Of a stretch of DNA of 64,000 nt, positions 42,942 to 52,332 are shown in pieces. This DNA comes from CAVUEG01 sp963740525. GTDB lineage: Bacteria > Actinomycetota > Actinomycetes > Propionibacteriales > Nocardioidaceae. The translations under genes were made by a program, and so were the position numbers. Below the pieces are notes generated by a model. The model was not told the origin of the DNA. It made no database searches and worked only from the letters and a program-made list of their open reading frames with translations. The stretch lies in contig CAVUEG010000006.1 of assembly GCA_963740525.1 (NCBI GenBank), positions 124,001-188,000 of the forward strand, given 5' to 3'. Numbering within the stretch: the first letter of the stretch is position 1; each line of letters starts with the position of its first letter.

Positions 42942-44936
42942 ATGAACGACACGGGGCGAGCGTGGGGCGGCGAGGCGGCGGCGGATCCGTCCGCCCGCTC
43001 GATCGCGCCCTTCTTGTCCTTCGTCGTCTGCTGCTCCCTGATCGTCCCTTATCTGGCCTTCGACAGCTTCGAGACGGATCCCCGGATCGCCGAGATCTGG
43101 CCGATCGGTGTGGTCGGGTTCGTCTGGCTCACGGTGATCTGGCCCGGCCACCGACGCCTCACCTGGCCGAGCGTGGCCGCGTTGGTGCTGGTCACGACGA
43201 TCACCGCCCTCGCCTTCGACTACTCCCTGCCCAAGGCAGCGTGGATGGGCGTGGCGAACGTCGGCCAGGCCTGGCTGATGGTGGTCATCTACCGCTTCGG
43301 CATCGGTCGCGACGACTGGGCGCCACGAGTCCCCCGCGACCTGACCTGGCTGCTCTTCGCCACGGTCGGCTCGGCCACGGTGGCCGCCCTGCTGGGCACC
43401 TTCCCGCGGCTCAATGCCTTCGAGGTCACCGACGCCCCGTTCCTGTGGTGGGTCTTCCGCGACGGTGTCTTCTGCTTCGTGGGCGGGGCCACGATCCTGC
43501 TCCTGTGGCACCGCCGCGAGGTCGAGGTGCTCCCCCGGTCGAGCCCGCTGAACCTCGCACTGCTGGTCCCCGTGAGCGCCCTGTGCCTCTACGGCACCTA
43601 CCTGGACCCCTCGCTGCCGCTGTCCTGGCTGTTGATCGTCCCCAGCGTCTGGGGAGGGCTGACGCTCACTCCGCGGGGAGCCGCGTCGCTCGCGCTCGCC
43701 ATCGCTCTCGGGGCTGCGATGCTCACGTTCTTCCCGCAGAACCAGTTCGACTACACCGGGATCCTGCCCTCGGCCACCATCGTCGACATGCTCATCGTGG
43801 CGAGCACGTTCATCATGCTGCTGCTGGCTCTCTTCCGCGAACAGCGGGGCCGGCTGCTGGTGGAGTTGGAGGGCCGTCGGGCCGACGCCGACCGCCAACG
43901 GCGGGTCCTCGAGCTCGTCTTCGACGGGATGTCCGACGGGCTCGTGATCGCCGGCCCCGACGGGACCATCACCCGGCACAACCAGGCGGCTCGGCAGCTG
44001 CTCGGCCGGCCGATCCCTGCCGGCCGACCCGAGTCCTGGTCCCAGGTCTTCGGCCTCCGCAACCCCGACGGGAGCACGCTGCACGACGACCAGATCCCCC
44101 TCGGAGCGGTGTTCCAGGGTGCGGATCAGGCCGGCACGGAGCTGCTCGTGGGAGAGCGCAGCGACCCGCGCCTGCTCCACGTCACCGCGCGACCGCTCCA
44201 CTCTGGCGGTGAGGTGTCGGCGGTTCTCCTGTTCCGCGACGTCACCTCGGAGCGGGCCCGGCTCGCGGAGCTGCTCAGCTTCGCGGGCGTCGTCGCCCAT
44301 GACCTCCGCGGCCCACTGACCACCCTCGACGGCTGGATCGAGCTGGCCCAGGATGCCCACGGCCGTGGAGACCAGGCCGGGGTCGACGACGCGCTGAAGC
44401 GGGCGGCCGAGGCGGGGGGCAGGATGCACCAGGTCATCGAGGACTGGCTGACCTACACGGTGGTCCGTGACGGCGAGCTCAACCCGCAGCGAGTGGACCT
44501 GGCAGCCCTCGTCGCCGAGGTCGTCGACGCACATCGGGGTGGCCCCAGCGAGCCGGAATTCATGCTCGATGCCCACCACACGGTCCTCGCCGACCCCAGC
44601 CTGCTCCGCCAGCTGCTGGACAACATCGTCGGCAACGCCGTCAAGTACGTCGCCCCCGGGGCCAAGGCGCACGTCCGGATCCAGTCGTGCGAGGACGACG
44701 AGCATGGCTGGGTCCTGGTCGAGGTGGCCGACGATGGGATCGGGGTCCCCGCGGGCGAGGAGTCCGCCATCTTCGACGAGTTCCACCGCAGCCCGGCTCA
44801 CCGCCTGGACTATCCGGGAACGGGGCTGGGTCTCTCACTGAGCAAGCGCATCGTCACACGCCACGGCGGCCAGATCACGGCGTCCCGCAACGCAGGCGCC
44901 GGCTCGACGTTCCGTTTCACGCTGCCGTCGGCCTGA
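42942..44936 (+). CDS. MASE1-PAS orphan sensor histidine kinase
   Basis: 664 aa from an ATG with GGAGG upstream; the frame is open further upstream but unrelated. About eight membrane helices (residues ~25-300) of MASE1 type, a short coiled coil, a PAS domain (about 325-435, GMSDGLVIAGPDGTITRHNQAA), HisKA with His near residue 452 in VVAHDLRGPL, and HATPase_c with NIVGNAVKYV, DDGIGVP and GTGLGLSLSK. No response regulator adjoins it. Its DHp motif (AHDLRGPL) is typical of PAS kinases that sense through the cytoplasm. Convergent with rodA. Confidence 0.88.
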   Translation: MNDTGRAWGGEAAADPSARSIAPFLSFVVCCSLIVPYLAFDSFETDPRIAEIWPIGVVGFVWLTVIWPGHRRLTWPSVAALVLVTTITALAFDYSLPKAAWMGVANVGQAWLMVVIYRFGIGRDDWAPRVPRDLTWLLFATVGSATVAALLGTFPRLNAFEVTDAPFLWWVFRDGVFCFVGGATILLLWHRREVEVLPRSSPLNLALLVPVSALCLYGTYLDPSLPLSWLLIVPSVWGGLTLTPRGAASLALAIALGAAMLTFFPQNQFDYTGILPSATIVDMLIVASTFIMLLLALFREQRGRLLVELEGRRADADRQRRVLELVFDGMSDGLVIAGPDGTITRHNQAARQLLGRPIPAGRPESWSQVFGLRNPDGSTLHDDQIPLGAVFQGADQAGTELLVGERSDPRLLHVTARPLHSGGEVSAVLLFRDVTSERARLAELLSFAGVVAHDLRGPLTTLDGWIELAQDAHGRGDQAGVDDALKRAAEAGGRMHQVIEDWLTYTVVRDGELNPQRVDLAALVAEVVDAHRGGPSEPEFMLDAHHTVLADPSLLRQLLDNIVGNAVKYVAPGAKAHVRIQSCEDDEHGWVLVEVADDGIGVPAGEESAIFDEFHRSPAHRLDYPGTGLGLSLSKRIVTRHGGQITASRNAGAGSTFRFTLPSA

Positions 44937-44939
44937 GCG

Positions 44940-46130
44940 CTACCTGCTGCGGACGAGCGCACGGTTCATGGAGTACTGCCTGGTCGGAAGCGCCGAGCCC
45001 GAGCGCAGGTGGATGTTCTGCAGCAGTCCGATCGCCATCAGGGTCGCGAACATCGACGAGCCGCCGTAGGACACGAGCGGGAGGGGGACGCCGGTCACCG
45101 GCATGATGCCCAGGCACATGCCGATGTTCTGGAAGGCCTGGAAGCCGAACCAGCACGCGATCCCGGCCGCCGCAACCCGCCCGAACATGTCGTCGGCGTG
45201 CTGGGCGATCGACAGCGCCCGCCAGAGCACCACGGCGAGCAGCAGGATCATCACACCGGCGCCGACCAGGCCCAGCTCCTCGCCGGCGACGGTGAAGATG
45301 AAGTCGGTGTGCTGCTCCGGCACGAAGCCGGACCGGGTCTGCGAGCCGTTGAAGAGCCCCTGCCCGAAGACCCCGCCGTTGCCGATCGCGATCCGGGCCT
45401 GGGTGGTGTTGTAGCCCGCTCCGCGAGGGTCGAGGTCAGGGTTCGTGAACGCCATGAAGCGGTCGATCTGGTAGGCCTTGAGTACCCCCAGGCTGACCGC
45501 GGCGGTGGCCCCGGCGACCCCGGCCACGAAGAGACCCACGAGCCAGCGGCGGGCGGCTCCGGAGACCGCCACCACCCCGAAGACCGTCGCCGAGAGGACC
45601 AGCATGGTCCCGAGGTCCGGTTGCATGAGGATCAGCGCGGCCGGGAGTCCGGCGATGGCCAGCATGCCCATGACGTCTAGGTTCCCGACCCGACGACGCC
45701 GGGATCCCTCCGTGCGCTCGGCGACGAGCAGGGCCATCCCGATCACGACTGCGAGCTTGGCGAACTCGGCGGGCTGGATCGACATGCCTCCGAGCATGAG
45801 CCACGAGCGAGAGCCGTTGATCGAGGTCCCCATGACCAGGACCAACGCCAGGCCCAGGACCGAGCCGGCGTACACCAGAGGCGCGAGGATGCGCACCCAC
45901 CTGTGGTCGGTCGCGAGGATCATCACCGCGAGCACCGCCCCGATCGCGATGTTGACCAGGTGGCGCTTCACGTACGCCGAGGGCACGCCACCGGTGAGGT
46001 CGTCGCGCGCTGAGGTCGCCGACCACACGAGAAGCGTGCCGATCACCAGCAGGGCAGCGACCGCGAATGTGAGCAGCCAGTCGACGCCTGGTGCCCGGCC
46101 GCGGGTGCGCGGGCTCGCAACGATGGTCAT
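44940..46130 (-). CDS. rodA: Rod shape-determining peptidoglycan polymerase RodA
   Basis: 396 aa from an ATG at 46130 overlapping the mrdA stop (ATGA). SEDS-family glycosyltransferase with about 10 membrane helices; GSRSWLMLGGMSIQPAEFAK and the C-terminal GVPLPLVSYGGSS motif are diagnostic. It polymerises lipid II and works with PBP2 from the adjacent gene during lateral wall growth. Last gene of the mre cluster, convergent with the kinase 3 bp away. Confidence 0.96.
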   Translation of the reverse strand: MTIVASPRTRGRAPGVDWLLTFAVAALLVIGTLLVWSATSARDDLTGGVPSAYVKRHLVNIAIGAVLAVMILATDHRWVRILAPLVYAGSVLGLALVLVMGTSINGSRSWLMLGGMSIQPAEFAKLAVVIGMALLVAERTEGSRRRRVGNLDVMGMLAIAGLPAALILMQPDLGTMLVLSATVFGVVAVSGAARRWLVGLFVAGVAGATAAVSLGVLKAYQIDRFMAFTNPDLDPRGAGYNTTQARIAIGNGGVFGQGLFNGSQTRSGFVPEQHTDFIFTVAGEELGLVGAGVMILLLAVVLWRALSIAQHADDMFGRVAAAGIACWFGFQAFQNIGMCLGIMPVTGVPLPLVSYGGSSMFATLMAIGLLQNIHLRSGSALPTRQYSMNRALVRSR

Positions 46131-48280
46131 CTCTTCTGCCTCTTCGTGCGCAGGCTCTGCTCGGAGGTCGACACCGGCGGCAGGATCGACCCGTCTTCGG
46201 CGAAGACCGGCAGACCGCGGGGTGGGGAGGTGCCCGGGATCGCCGCGTGCCTCGGGTCGACCTTCATCCCGTCGATGCCGTAGAGCGCCTCCCAGATCTT
46301 GCGGACCGCAGGACCGGAGGTGCCCGACCCGGTGCCGGCCTGGGCGACCATCATCACCACGACGTAGCGATCGTCGAAGGACGCCACCCACGACGTGCTC
46401 TGCTTGCCGTATACCTCCGCCGAGCCGGTCTTCGACCTGATCTTCACCTTGTCGAGGGGGAAGTCGATCATCTTCCAGGCCATGGTGCCGACCTTGGCGG
46501 TGTTGAGCAGCGCCTGGTTGATGTAACGCAGGGTCGCCTTGGTGCCCGTGACGCGTCCGGCCTTCTTCGGTGGGATGGTCCGCACGACCTTCCCCTGGGG
46601 GTCGACGATGGCCTTGGCCACTCTCGGCTCCCACAGCGTCCCCCCGTTCGAGAGGGCGGCGTACGCCCGCGCGAGTTGGAGGGGCGTGACCAGGGTGTCC
46701 CCCTGGCCGATGGAGTAGTTGACCGCGTCGCCGGCGCGATAGGCATAGCCCTCGAGGCAGAACTCGTGCGCGAACAGGTGGAGGAAGTCGTTGCCGGGCT
46801 GCTTGTCGAGCTTGCAGTAGTACGCCTTGTTGGCCTTCCAGTAGGCGAGCTTCCACTTCCGGTCGGCGATCCGCCCGCTCGACTCACCGGGCAGGTCGAT
46901 GCCGGTCTCCCGGCCGAAGCCGAACGACTTCGCCTCCTGCACGAGCGGGTCGCGGGCGTGGACGTCGGACTCGTCGCTGCCGTACTTCTGCCAGAAGTGG
47001 TAGCCGACCCGGTAGAAGAACGTGTCGCACGAGATCGCGAGGGCACGGGCGAAGTCGATCATCCCGTAGGAACCGGACTCGTAGTTCTTGAACCAGCGGT
47101 TGCCCACCTGGAGCCCGGACGAGCAGTCGAGCCTGGTGTTCTTCGTGTACCCGTTGCTGAGCGCACCGGCGGTCATGATCGGCTTCCAGGTCGAGCCGGG
47201 CGCGAACTGGCCCTGCGTGGCCCGCGACAGCAGCGGGTTCTGGGCCGAGGTGGAGTAGAGCCGGGCCAGCTGCTTGTTGCTGATTCCGCCGACCCAGACC
47301 TCCGGGTCGTAGGTCGGGTAGCCGGCCATCGCCACGATCCGCCCGTTGCGGGCGTCCATCACCACCGCGGCCCCGGAGTCGGCGCGGTAGTTGCGGCCGG
47401 TCACCTTGTCGAAGGTCTTCCGGGCGGTCTTGATGGTGTCCTCGAGCTGGGTCTCGACCACCGCCTGGACCCGGGCGTCGATCGAGGTGACGAGGGTGTC
47501 CCCCGGCCGGCCGGCGACCGTGCCGGTGCTGCCGAGGACCCGGCCCATCGAGTCCACCGCGACGTTGTCGTAGCCCGGGAGGCCGCGAAGGTACTGGTCG
47601 TACTCCTTCTCGAGCCCCGCGCGGCCGACGCTGGAGGCACCGTTCACCGACGTGTCGTCGGCGGCCTGGGCCTCGTCGAGCTCGTCCGCCGTGATCGGGC
47701 TGAGGTACCCCAGGACGTGCGCGGCGTTGATGCCGTACGGCGACGGGTACGCGCGCACACTCTGCGACTCGGCCAGCACCGCTGGGAAGTCCTCGCCCTG
47801 CTCCATGATCGAGACCGCCACCTGCTGGCTGACGTCCTTGGCCACCGGGACCGGCTGGTAGGGCGAGCCGTTCCAGCAGGTGCCGCTGACCGATCCCGGC
47901 TCACCGCAGAGCAGCGTGCGCGCCTTGACGTCGGCGTACCTCTTGCCGACGACGGCGGCGACGCGCCGCAGCAGCGTCGCCTGCTGGTCGGGGTCCATCT
48001 TGTGCAGCATCGTCCGGTCGACCGTGACCACCCAGGACGTGCGATTGGCCACGAGGGGGCGGCCCATGTCGTCGACGATCAGCCCGCGGGACGGTTGTAC
48101 GACCAGCTCCCGGATCGACTGTTCGGCGGCCTGCGCCTGGTAGGACTCGCCACCGAGCACCTGGACGTACCAGAGCCTGGCGAACAGGGTCATGAACAAC
48201 GACAGCACCAGCGCCTGGACGACGATGAGCCGCAACCGTGAGCGCTGGTTCTGGGAGGTACGGCGCAGGGCTGCGGCCAT
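46127..48280 (-). CDS. mrdA: Penicillin-binding protein 2 (elongation transpeptidase)
   Basis: 717 aa. One N-terminal membrane helix, a PBP dimerisation domain and a transpeptidase domain with SxxK (STWK, near 367), SCD in place of SxN (near 417) and KTG (near 617), the usual set for class B PBP2. It cross-links peptidoglycan in the elongasome with RodA and MreC. Start overlaps the mreD stop by 1 bp. Confidence 0.96.
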   Translation of the reverse strand: MAAALRRTSQNQRSRLRLIVVQALVLSLFMTLFARLWYVQVLGGESYQAQAAEQSIRELVVQPSRGLIVDDMGRPLVANRTSWVVTVDRTMLHKMDPDQQATLLRRVAAVVGKRYADVKARTLLCGEPGSVSGTCWNGSPYQPVPVAKDVSQQVAVSIMEQGEDFPAVLAESQSVRAYPSPYGINAAHVLGYLSPITADELDEAQAADDTSVNGASSVGRAGLEKEYDQYLRGLPGYDNVAVDSMGRVLGSTGTVAGRPGDTLVTSIDARVQAVVETQLEDTIKTARKTFDKVTGRNYRADSGAAVVMDARNGRIVAMAGYPTYDPEVWVGGISNKQLARLYSTSAQNPLLSRATQGQFAPGSTWKPIMTAGALSNGYTKNTRLDCSSGLQVGNRWFKNYESGSYGMIDFARALAISCDTFFYRVGYHFWQKYGSDESDVHARDPLVQEAKSFGFGRETGIDLPGESSGRIADRKWKLAYWKANKAYYCKLDKQPGNDFLHLFAHEFCLEGYAYRAGDAVNYSIGQGDTLVTPLQLARAYAALSNGGTLWEPRVAKAIVDPQGKVVRTIPPKKAGRVTGTKATLRYINQALLNTAKVGTMAWKMIDFPLDKVKIRSKTGSAEVYGKQSTSWVASFDDRYVVVMMVAQAGTGSGTSGPAVRKIWEALYGIDGMKVDPRHAAIPGTSPPRGLPVFAEDGSILPPVSTSEQSLRTKRQKR

Positions 48281-48777
48281 CAGTACGAGACCTGGTGGGG
48301 TTCGAGCCGGCGGAACAGCGCCATCATCACCGGCAGCACGAACGGGGTCAGCGCGACGTCCCAGACCAGGGCCACGGGGATCGTCTGGAGCGCCTCCGCG
48401 ACCGGGATCGCGGGGTCACGCAGGATCATCCCGGTCAGCGCGTAGACCGAGGTGCCGATGAAGGAGGACGCCGCGACGGTCACCACAGCGGCAACCGCCG
48501 ACGTGCGCGCGTCCTGGCGCACCCGGCCCGCGAGGTAGCCCACCACGACCAGCGCCAGCGCCCAACGGCCGGCCACATGGTCCGACGGAGGGGCCAGGTC
48601 GATCAGAAGCCCTGCCACGAAGCCGAGCACCGCGGCGAAGTCGGGCCCGCGGACGAGCGCCGCCGCGACGACCACGAGCAGGGCGACGTTCGGCACGACG
48701 CCGTCGAAGGCGAGGTAGGGGAAGAAGCTGACCTGGAGCACCACCGCGACCACGACGGCAACGGCGACCAGGGCCAC
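48280..48777 (-). CDS. mreD: Rod shape-determining protein MreD
   Basis: 165 aa from a GTG at 48777 with GAGG 8 nt upstream. Five predicted membrane helices, small and highly hydrophobic (PYLAFDGVVPNVALLVVVAAA), with an Arg-rich loop and a C-terminal EPHQVSY. It bridges MreC and the PBP2/RodA complex. The start lies inside the open frame of mreC (see that entry). Confidence 0.9.
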   Translation of the reverse strand: MALVAVAVVVAVVLQVSFFPYLAFDGVVPNVALLVVVAAALVRGPDFAAVLGFVAGLLIDLAPPSDHVAGRWALALVVVGYLAGRVRQDARTSAVAAVVTVAASSFIGTSVYALTGMILRDPAIPVAEALQTIPVALVWDVALTPFVLPVMMALFRRLEPHQVSY

Positions 48778-49685
48778 CCGGAGGACCTCATCGTCGGGTC
48801 CTCGCCGTCTGCGGTGATCACGGCGCGGTCTCCGTGGGTGTCTGCGTCGACGACGACCCCGACGAGGTCGAGGGCGGAGAAGTCGACGAACGGCTCGATC
48901 ACGGCATGCTGGCTCAGCTGCCGAGGACTGCTGTACACCGAGGTGACCCGCCCGATCGGGATGCCGGAGACGTACGGCGCCCCGTTGCGGGACCCCCAGG
49001 TCACCACCACGTCGTCGCGGGTCGGGGTCACGGTGTTGTCCACCAGGTCCAGATCGAGGCGGCCCCGGCCACCGAGGACGCCGCGACCACGTAGGAAGCC
49101 GACCTCCATGTTGGAGCCGAGGCGTCCACCCACCACGGAGTCCACGTCGAGGACGAGCAGCACGGTGGCGCTGGAGCGACCGGCACGGATCACCCGCCCC
49201 ACGAGCCCGTCGTTGTTCAGCACGGTCATGTCGGCGTGCACGCCCGAGGTGGTGCCGGCGTCGATGGTGACGGTGCGGGAGAACGACTGCATCGGCCCCA
49301 TCGCGACCACGCGGGCCGGCACGAGGGCGTACCCGGTGCTGCTGGCGGTCCGCAGCAGGCCGTCGAGCTCGGCGACCCGGTTGCGGTCGACCCCGGAGGT
49401 CGCGAGCCGCCCGCGGAGCTCGGAGTTCTGGGCCTGGAGCTGGGCGATGTCGCTCTTCAGTGACGAGCTCGAGCGCAAAAAGCCCGACAGCGCCCGGAAG
49501 GGACGTACGACGGCTGTGGCACCGGTCTCGACCGGGCCCAGCACGTCGGTGACCGCACCCCGGACGGGCTCGACGGGTGAGTTCTCACCGCCGCGCAGGT
49601 CGAGAGTGATCAGCGTGAAGCACGCCAGGAGCAGCAGGACCAGGATCGTCCTGCTGGGCCGCTGGTGCCGATCGTGCATCGTCAT
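48603..49685 (-). CDS. mreC: Rod shape-determining protein MreC, with an unusually long overlap into mreD
   Basis: 360 aa as given. An N-terminal membrane helix, a coiled coil (LKSDIAQLQAQNSELRG) and two beta domains with DMTVLNNDGLVGRV are typical. The expected end is near VITADGEDPT (about residue 305). Instead the frame stays open for another 55 codons, overlapping mreD by 175 bp, and reads Ser/Arg-rich residues that look like an out-of-frame tail. Either MreC has an odd C-terminus or an indel has removed its stop. It scaffolds MreB to PBP2. Confidence 0.88.
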   Translation of the reverse strand: MTMHDRHQRPSRTILVLLLLACFTLITLDLRGGENSPVEPVRGAVTDVLGPVETGATAVVRPFRALSGFLRSSSSLKSDIAQLQAQNSELRGRLATSGVDRNRVAELDGLLRTASSTGYALVPARVVAMGPMQSFSRTVTIDAGTTSGVHADMTVLNNDGLVGRVIRAGRSSATVLLVLDVDSVVGGRLGSNMEVGFLRGRGVLGGRGRLDLDLVDNTVTPTRDDVVVTWGSRNGAPYVSGIPIGRVTSVYSSPRQLSQHAVIEPFVDFSALDLVGVVVDADTHGDRAVITADGEDPTMRSSGWPWSPLPSWSRWCSRSASSPTSPSTASCRTSPCSWSSRRRSSAGPTSPRCSASWQGF

Positions 49686-49689
49686 CGCG

Positions 49690-50715
49690 TCACCGACGGG
49701 GTTCCGAGACGAGGACCTGCTGCAACGCCTCGAACTCCTCGACGCACTTGCCCACGCCCATCGCCACCGATGTCAAGGGGTCCTCCGCGACGTGCACCGG
49801 CATGCCGGTCTCGTGCCGCAGCCGCTCGTCGAGACCCCGGAGGAGCGCTCCTCCGCCGGTGAGCACGACCCCGCGGTCCATGATGTCGCCGGCGAGCTCG
49901 GGCGGGGTCTGGTCCAGCGTCGCCCGGACCGCGTCCACGATCGCGTGCAGCGGCTCCTCGAGCGCCTGGCGGACCTCCGCACTGGAGACCACGACGGTCT
50001 TGGGAAGGCCGGAGATCATGTCGCGGCCACGGACCTCGGCCTCGGGCTCCTTGGGCAGCGGGAACGCCGAGCCGAGGGTCATCTTGATCTCCTCGGCCGT
50101 GCGCTCCCCGAGCATGAGGGAGTACTCCTTCTTCATCCAGGCGATGATCGACTGGTCGAGATCGTCGCCTGCGGTGCGGATCGACAGGCTGGTGACGATG
50201 CCACCCAGGGAGATCACCGCCACCTCGGTGGTACCCCCGCCGATGTCCACGACCATGTTGCCCGTGGCCTCGTGCACGGGGAGGTTGGCGCCGATCGCGG
50301 CAGCCATCGGCTCCTCGATGATGTAGACGCGGCGAGCACCGGCTTGGTAGCCGGCCTCCTTCACCGCACGCTGCTCGACGGCCGTGATCCCGCTGGGGAC
50401 GCAGATCACCAGCCGGGGCTTGGCGAAGTAGCGGCGGCGGTGCACCTGCTGGATGAAGAACCGCAGCATCTGCTCGGTCGCGTCGAAGTCGGCGATGACA
50501 CCGTCCTTGAGCGGCCGGATCGCTGTGATGTTGTCGGGCGTGCGGCCGATCATGCGCTTGGCCTCGTGGCCGACGGCCAGTACCTCACCCGTGGTGGAGT
50601 TCATCGCGACGACGGACGGCTCGTCGAGCATGATGCCCTTGCCGCGGACGTAGACCAGCGTGTTGGCGGTGCCGAGGTCGACGGCCATGTCCCGGCCGAT
50701 GAAGCTGTTCGCCAT
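49690..50715 (-). CDS. mreB: Rod shape-determining actin-like protein MreB
   Basis: 341 aa. Actin-family ATPase: phosphate-1 motif MAVDLGTANTLVYV, adenosine motif VVLTGGGALLRGLDERL, phosphate-2 VDIGGGTTEVAV. It forms membrane-associated filaments that steer elongation. First gene of the mreBCD-mrdA-rodA block, 4 bp before mreC. A rod-shaped cell is implied. Confidence 0.97.
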   Translation of the reverse strand: MANSFIGRDMAVDLGTANTLVYVRGKGIMLDEPSVVAMNSTTGEVLAVGHEAKRMIGRTPDNITAIRPLKDGVIADFDATEQMLRFFIQQVHRRRYFAKPRLVICVPSGITAVEQRAVKEAGYQAGARRVYIIEEPMAAAIGANLPVHEATGNMVVDIGGGTTEVAVISLGGIVTSLSIRTAGDDLDQSIIAWMKKEYSLMLGERTAEEIKMTLGSAFPLPKEPEAEVRGRDMISGLPKTVVVSSAEVRQALEEPLHAIVDAVRATLDQTPPELAGDIMDRGVVLTGGGALLRGLDERLRHETGMPVHVAEDPLTSVAMGVGKCVEEFEALQQVLVSEPRR

Positions 50716-50818
50716 GGTGCTGCCGCCTTGGTCCGTGCGCGGAAAGTGTGTGTCCCAAGGCTAGGTTTCGAGGCGCGACCAACCCGGCAGGACACGCCCT
50801 CCCGGAGGTGTCGATCCG

Positions 50819-51502
50819 CTATCCGCGGAGCCCCGTCGCGCGCGCCGACACCTCGGCCGGGACCGCCAGCCCGGTCGCGTCCGCAGCGGTCACGACGTCA
50901 CCGGGGGTGACGTGCAACGGGATCGTGCCGGCCCAGACGCCGGCGTCCACATCGGACTCCTCGTCCTCCGGGTCGCCCGTGCGGGTCTTGACCGAGGCCT
51001 CGTGCAGCGACACGGCGAGGACCGTGGTGGCGGCGAGCTCCTTGCGGGTGGGACGGCGCAGCGTGGCGGTACGGCCGGGAACCACGTGGTCCACCAGGAC
51101 GTCCAGCGCGTGGGCGCGCTCCTCGGTCGAGGTCACGACGCGCGGTCGGCCGATCACGACGGCAGACCGGTAGTTCATCGAGTGGTTGAACCCGGAACGC
51201 GCCAGGACCAGCCCGTCGAGCATCGTGAAGGTGACGCTGAGCTCCTGTGCCGGGCCCTGCACCAGGCTCAGGGAGGCCACCGACCCGTGCAGGTAGAGCG
51301 TCCCGTCCCGATCGGGTCCGTCGAGGTCGACCCCGAACACGGTCGGGAGGGCCAGGGGTATTCCGTCGACCACCACGGCGAGGTGGCAGATGAGGCACGA
51401 GTCCAGGATGTCGTGCAGGGCCACACGGTCGCTGCGGACGCGCTCGCGCTCCCGTCGCGGGGTACTGCGTTCGGTCGGGGAGAGCGGACTGTCCTGGGTC
51501 AC
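50819..51502 (-). CDS. Pyridoxamine 5'-phosphate oxidase-fold flavin-binding protein
   Basis: 227 aa. A split-barrel FMN/F420-type fold: LIDSCLICHLAVV-like N-terminal strand, TLYLHGSVAS, then FTMLDGLVLARSGFNHSMNYRSAVVIG, the hallmark of the Pyridox_ox_2 group. It probably binds FMN or F420 and reduces or detoxifies a small molecule; the true substrate is unknown. It lies between mreB and ndk with its own spacer on both sides. Confidence 0.82.
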   Translation of the reverse strand: MTQDSPLSPTERSTPRRERERVRSDRVALHDILDSCLICHLAVVVDGIPLALPTVFGVDLDGPDRDGTLYLHGSVASLSLVQGPAQELSVTFTMLDGLVLARSGFNHSMNYRSAVVIGRPRVVTSTEERAHALDVLVDHVVPGRTATLRRPTRKELAATTVLAVSLHEASVKTRTGDPEDEESDVDAGVWAGTIPLHVTPGDVVTAADATGLAVPAEVSARATGLRG

Positions 51503-51545
51503 CGGCTCATCATGACGCCAATGCGGCTCCGGTGCCGCCGCCGGG

Positions 51546-51956
51546 TCAGCTCAGGCCGGGGAACCAGATCGCGATCTCGCGCTCGGCGGACTCGGCGGAG
51601 TCCGAACCGTGCACCAGGTTCTCGCGGTTGGACAGGGACAGGTCACCGCGGATCGTGCCCGGTGCCGCCTTCCGACCGTCCGTCGCGCCGTTGATCGCGC
51701 GGACCACGTCGATCGCCTCGTCTCCCTCGAGCACCATCGCGACCATCGGCCCGCTGGTGACGAAGGCGCGCAGCGGCGGGTAGAAGTCCCGGTCGACGTG
51801 CTCGGCGTAGTGACGGTCGGCGAGGTCGCCGTCGATCAGGCGGTGCTCCAGCGCCACGATCGTCAGGCCCTTGGCCTCGAAGCGGGCCAGGATGTTGCCG
51901 ACCAGACCGCGGCGGACGGCGTCGGGCTTGAGCAGGACCAGAGTGCGCGAAGACAT
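51546..51956 (-). CDS. ndk: Nucleoside-diphosphate kinase
   Basis: 136 aa from the ATG at 51956. The phosphate-carrying residue is His116 in NLVHGSDS; RTLVLLKPDAVRRGLVG opens the protein. It balances NTP and dNTP pools. 10 bp after the DUF4233 gene; the folC-DUF4233-ndk order is common in Actinobacteria. Confidence 0.97.
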   Translation of the reverse strand: MSSRTLVLLKPDAVRRGLVGNILARFEAKGLTIVALEHRLIDGDLADRHYAEHVDRDFYPPLRAFVTSGPMVAMVLEGDEAIDVVRAINGATDGRKAAPGTIRGDLSLSNRENLVHGSDSAESAEREIAIWFPGLS

Positions 51957-51966
51957 GGCAGAGAGC

Positions 51967-52332
51967 CTAGTGGGCGGTGTCGGAGGCGTCGCCGGGGGCG
52001 TCGTACGCCGCCCGCTCGCGCTCGATCTTGCGGCCGAGGAAGACAGCTCCGGCCCACAGCCCGGCGAAGATCGCACCGAGCAGGAACATCATCGGGATCA
52101 GCAGCCCGAGCGCGACGGCACAGACCTGGATCAGCCACCCGACGGCATAGCCCCAGGGACGCCGAAGCAGCCCGGCCACGAGCACGCACGCCACGGCAAG
52201 CCCCAGCCCGACCGAGACGGCCGTGCCGGTGCCCACGTCGGAGAGCGAGATCAGGACGGGAGTCGTCAACCCCAGCACGATCGCCTCCAGGACGAGGATC
52301 GCCGCGGCCATCGACCGCTTCGGGTCGTTCAC
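51967..52332 (-). CDS. DUF4233 membrane protein
   Basis: 121 aa with four predicted helices. MNDPKRSMAAAILVLEAIVLGLTTPV and WGYAVGWLIQVCAVALGL match the DUF4233 pattern. Function unknown. It overlaps the folC stop by 4 bp and is cotranscribed with folC and ndk. Confidence 0.88.
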   Translation of the reverse strand: MNDPKRSMAAAILVLEAIVLGLTTPVLISLSDVGTGTAVSVGLGLAVACVLVAGLLRRPWGYAVGWLIQVCAVALGLLIPMMFLLGAIFAGLWAGAVFLGRKIERERAAYDAPGDASDTAH

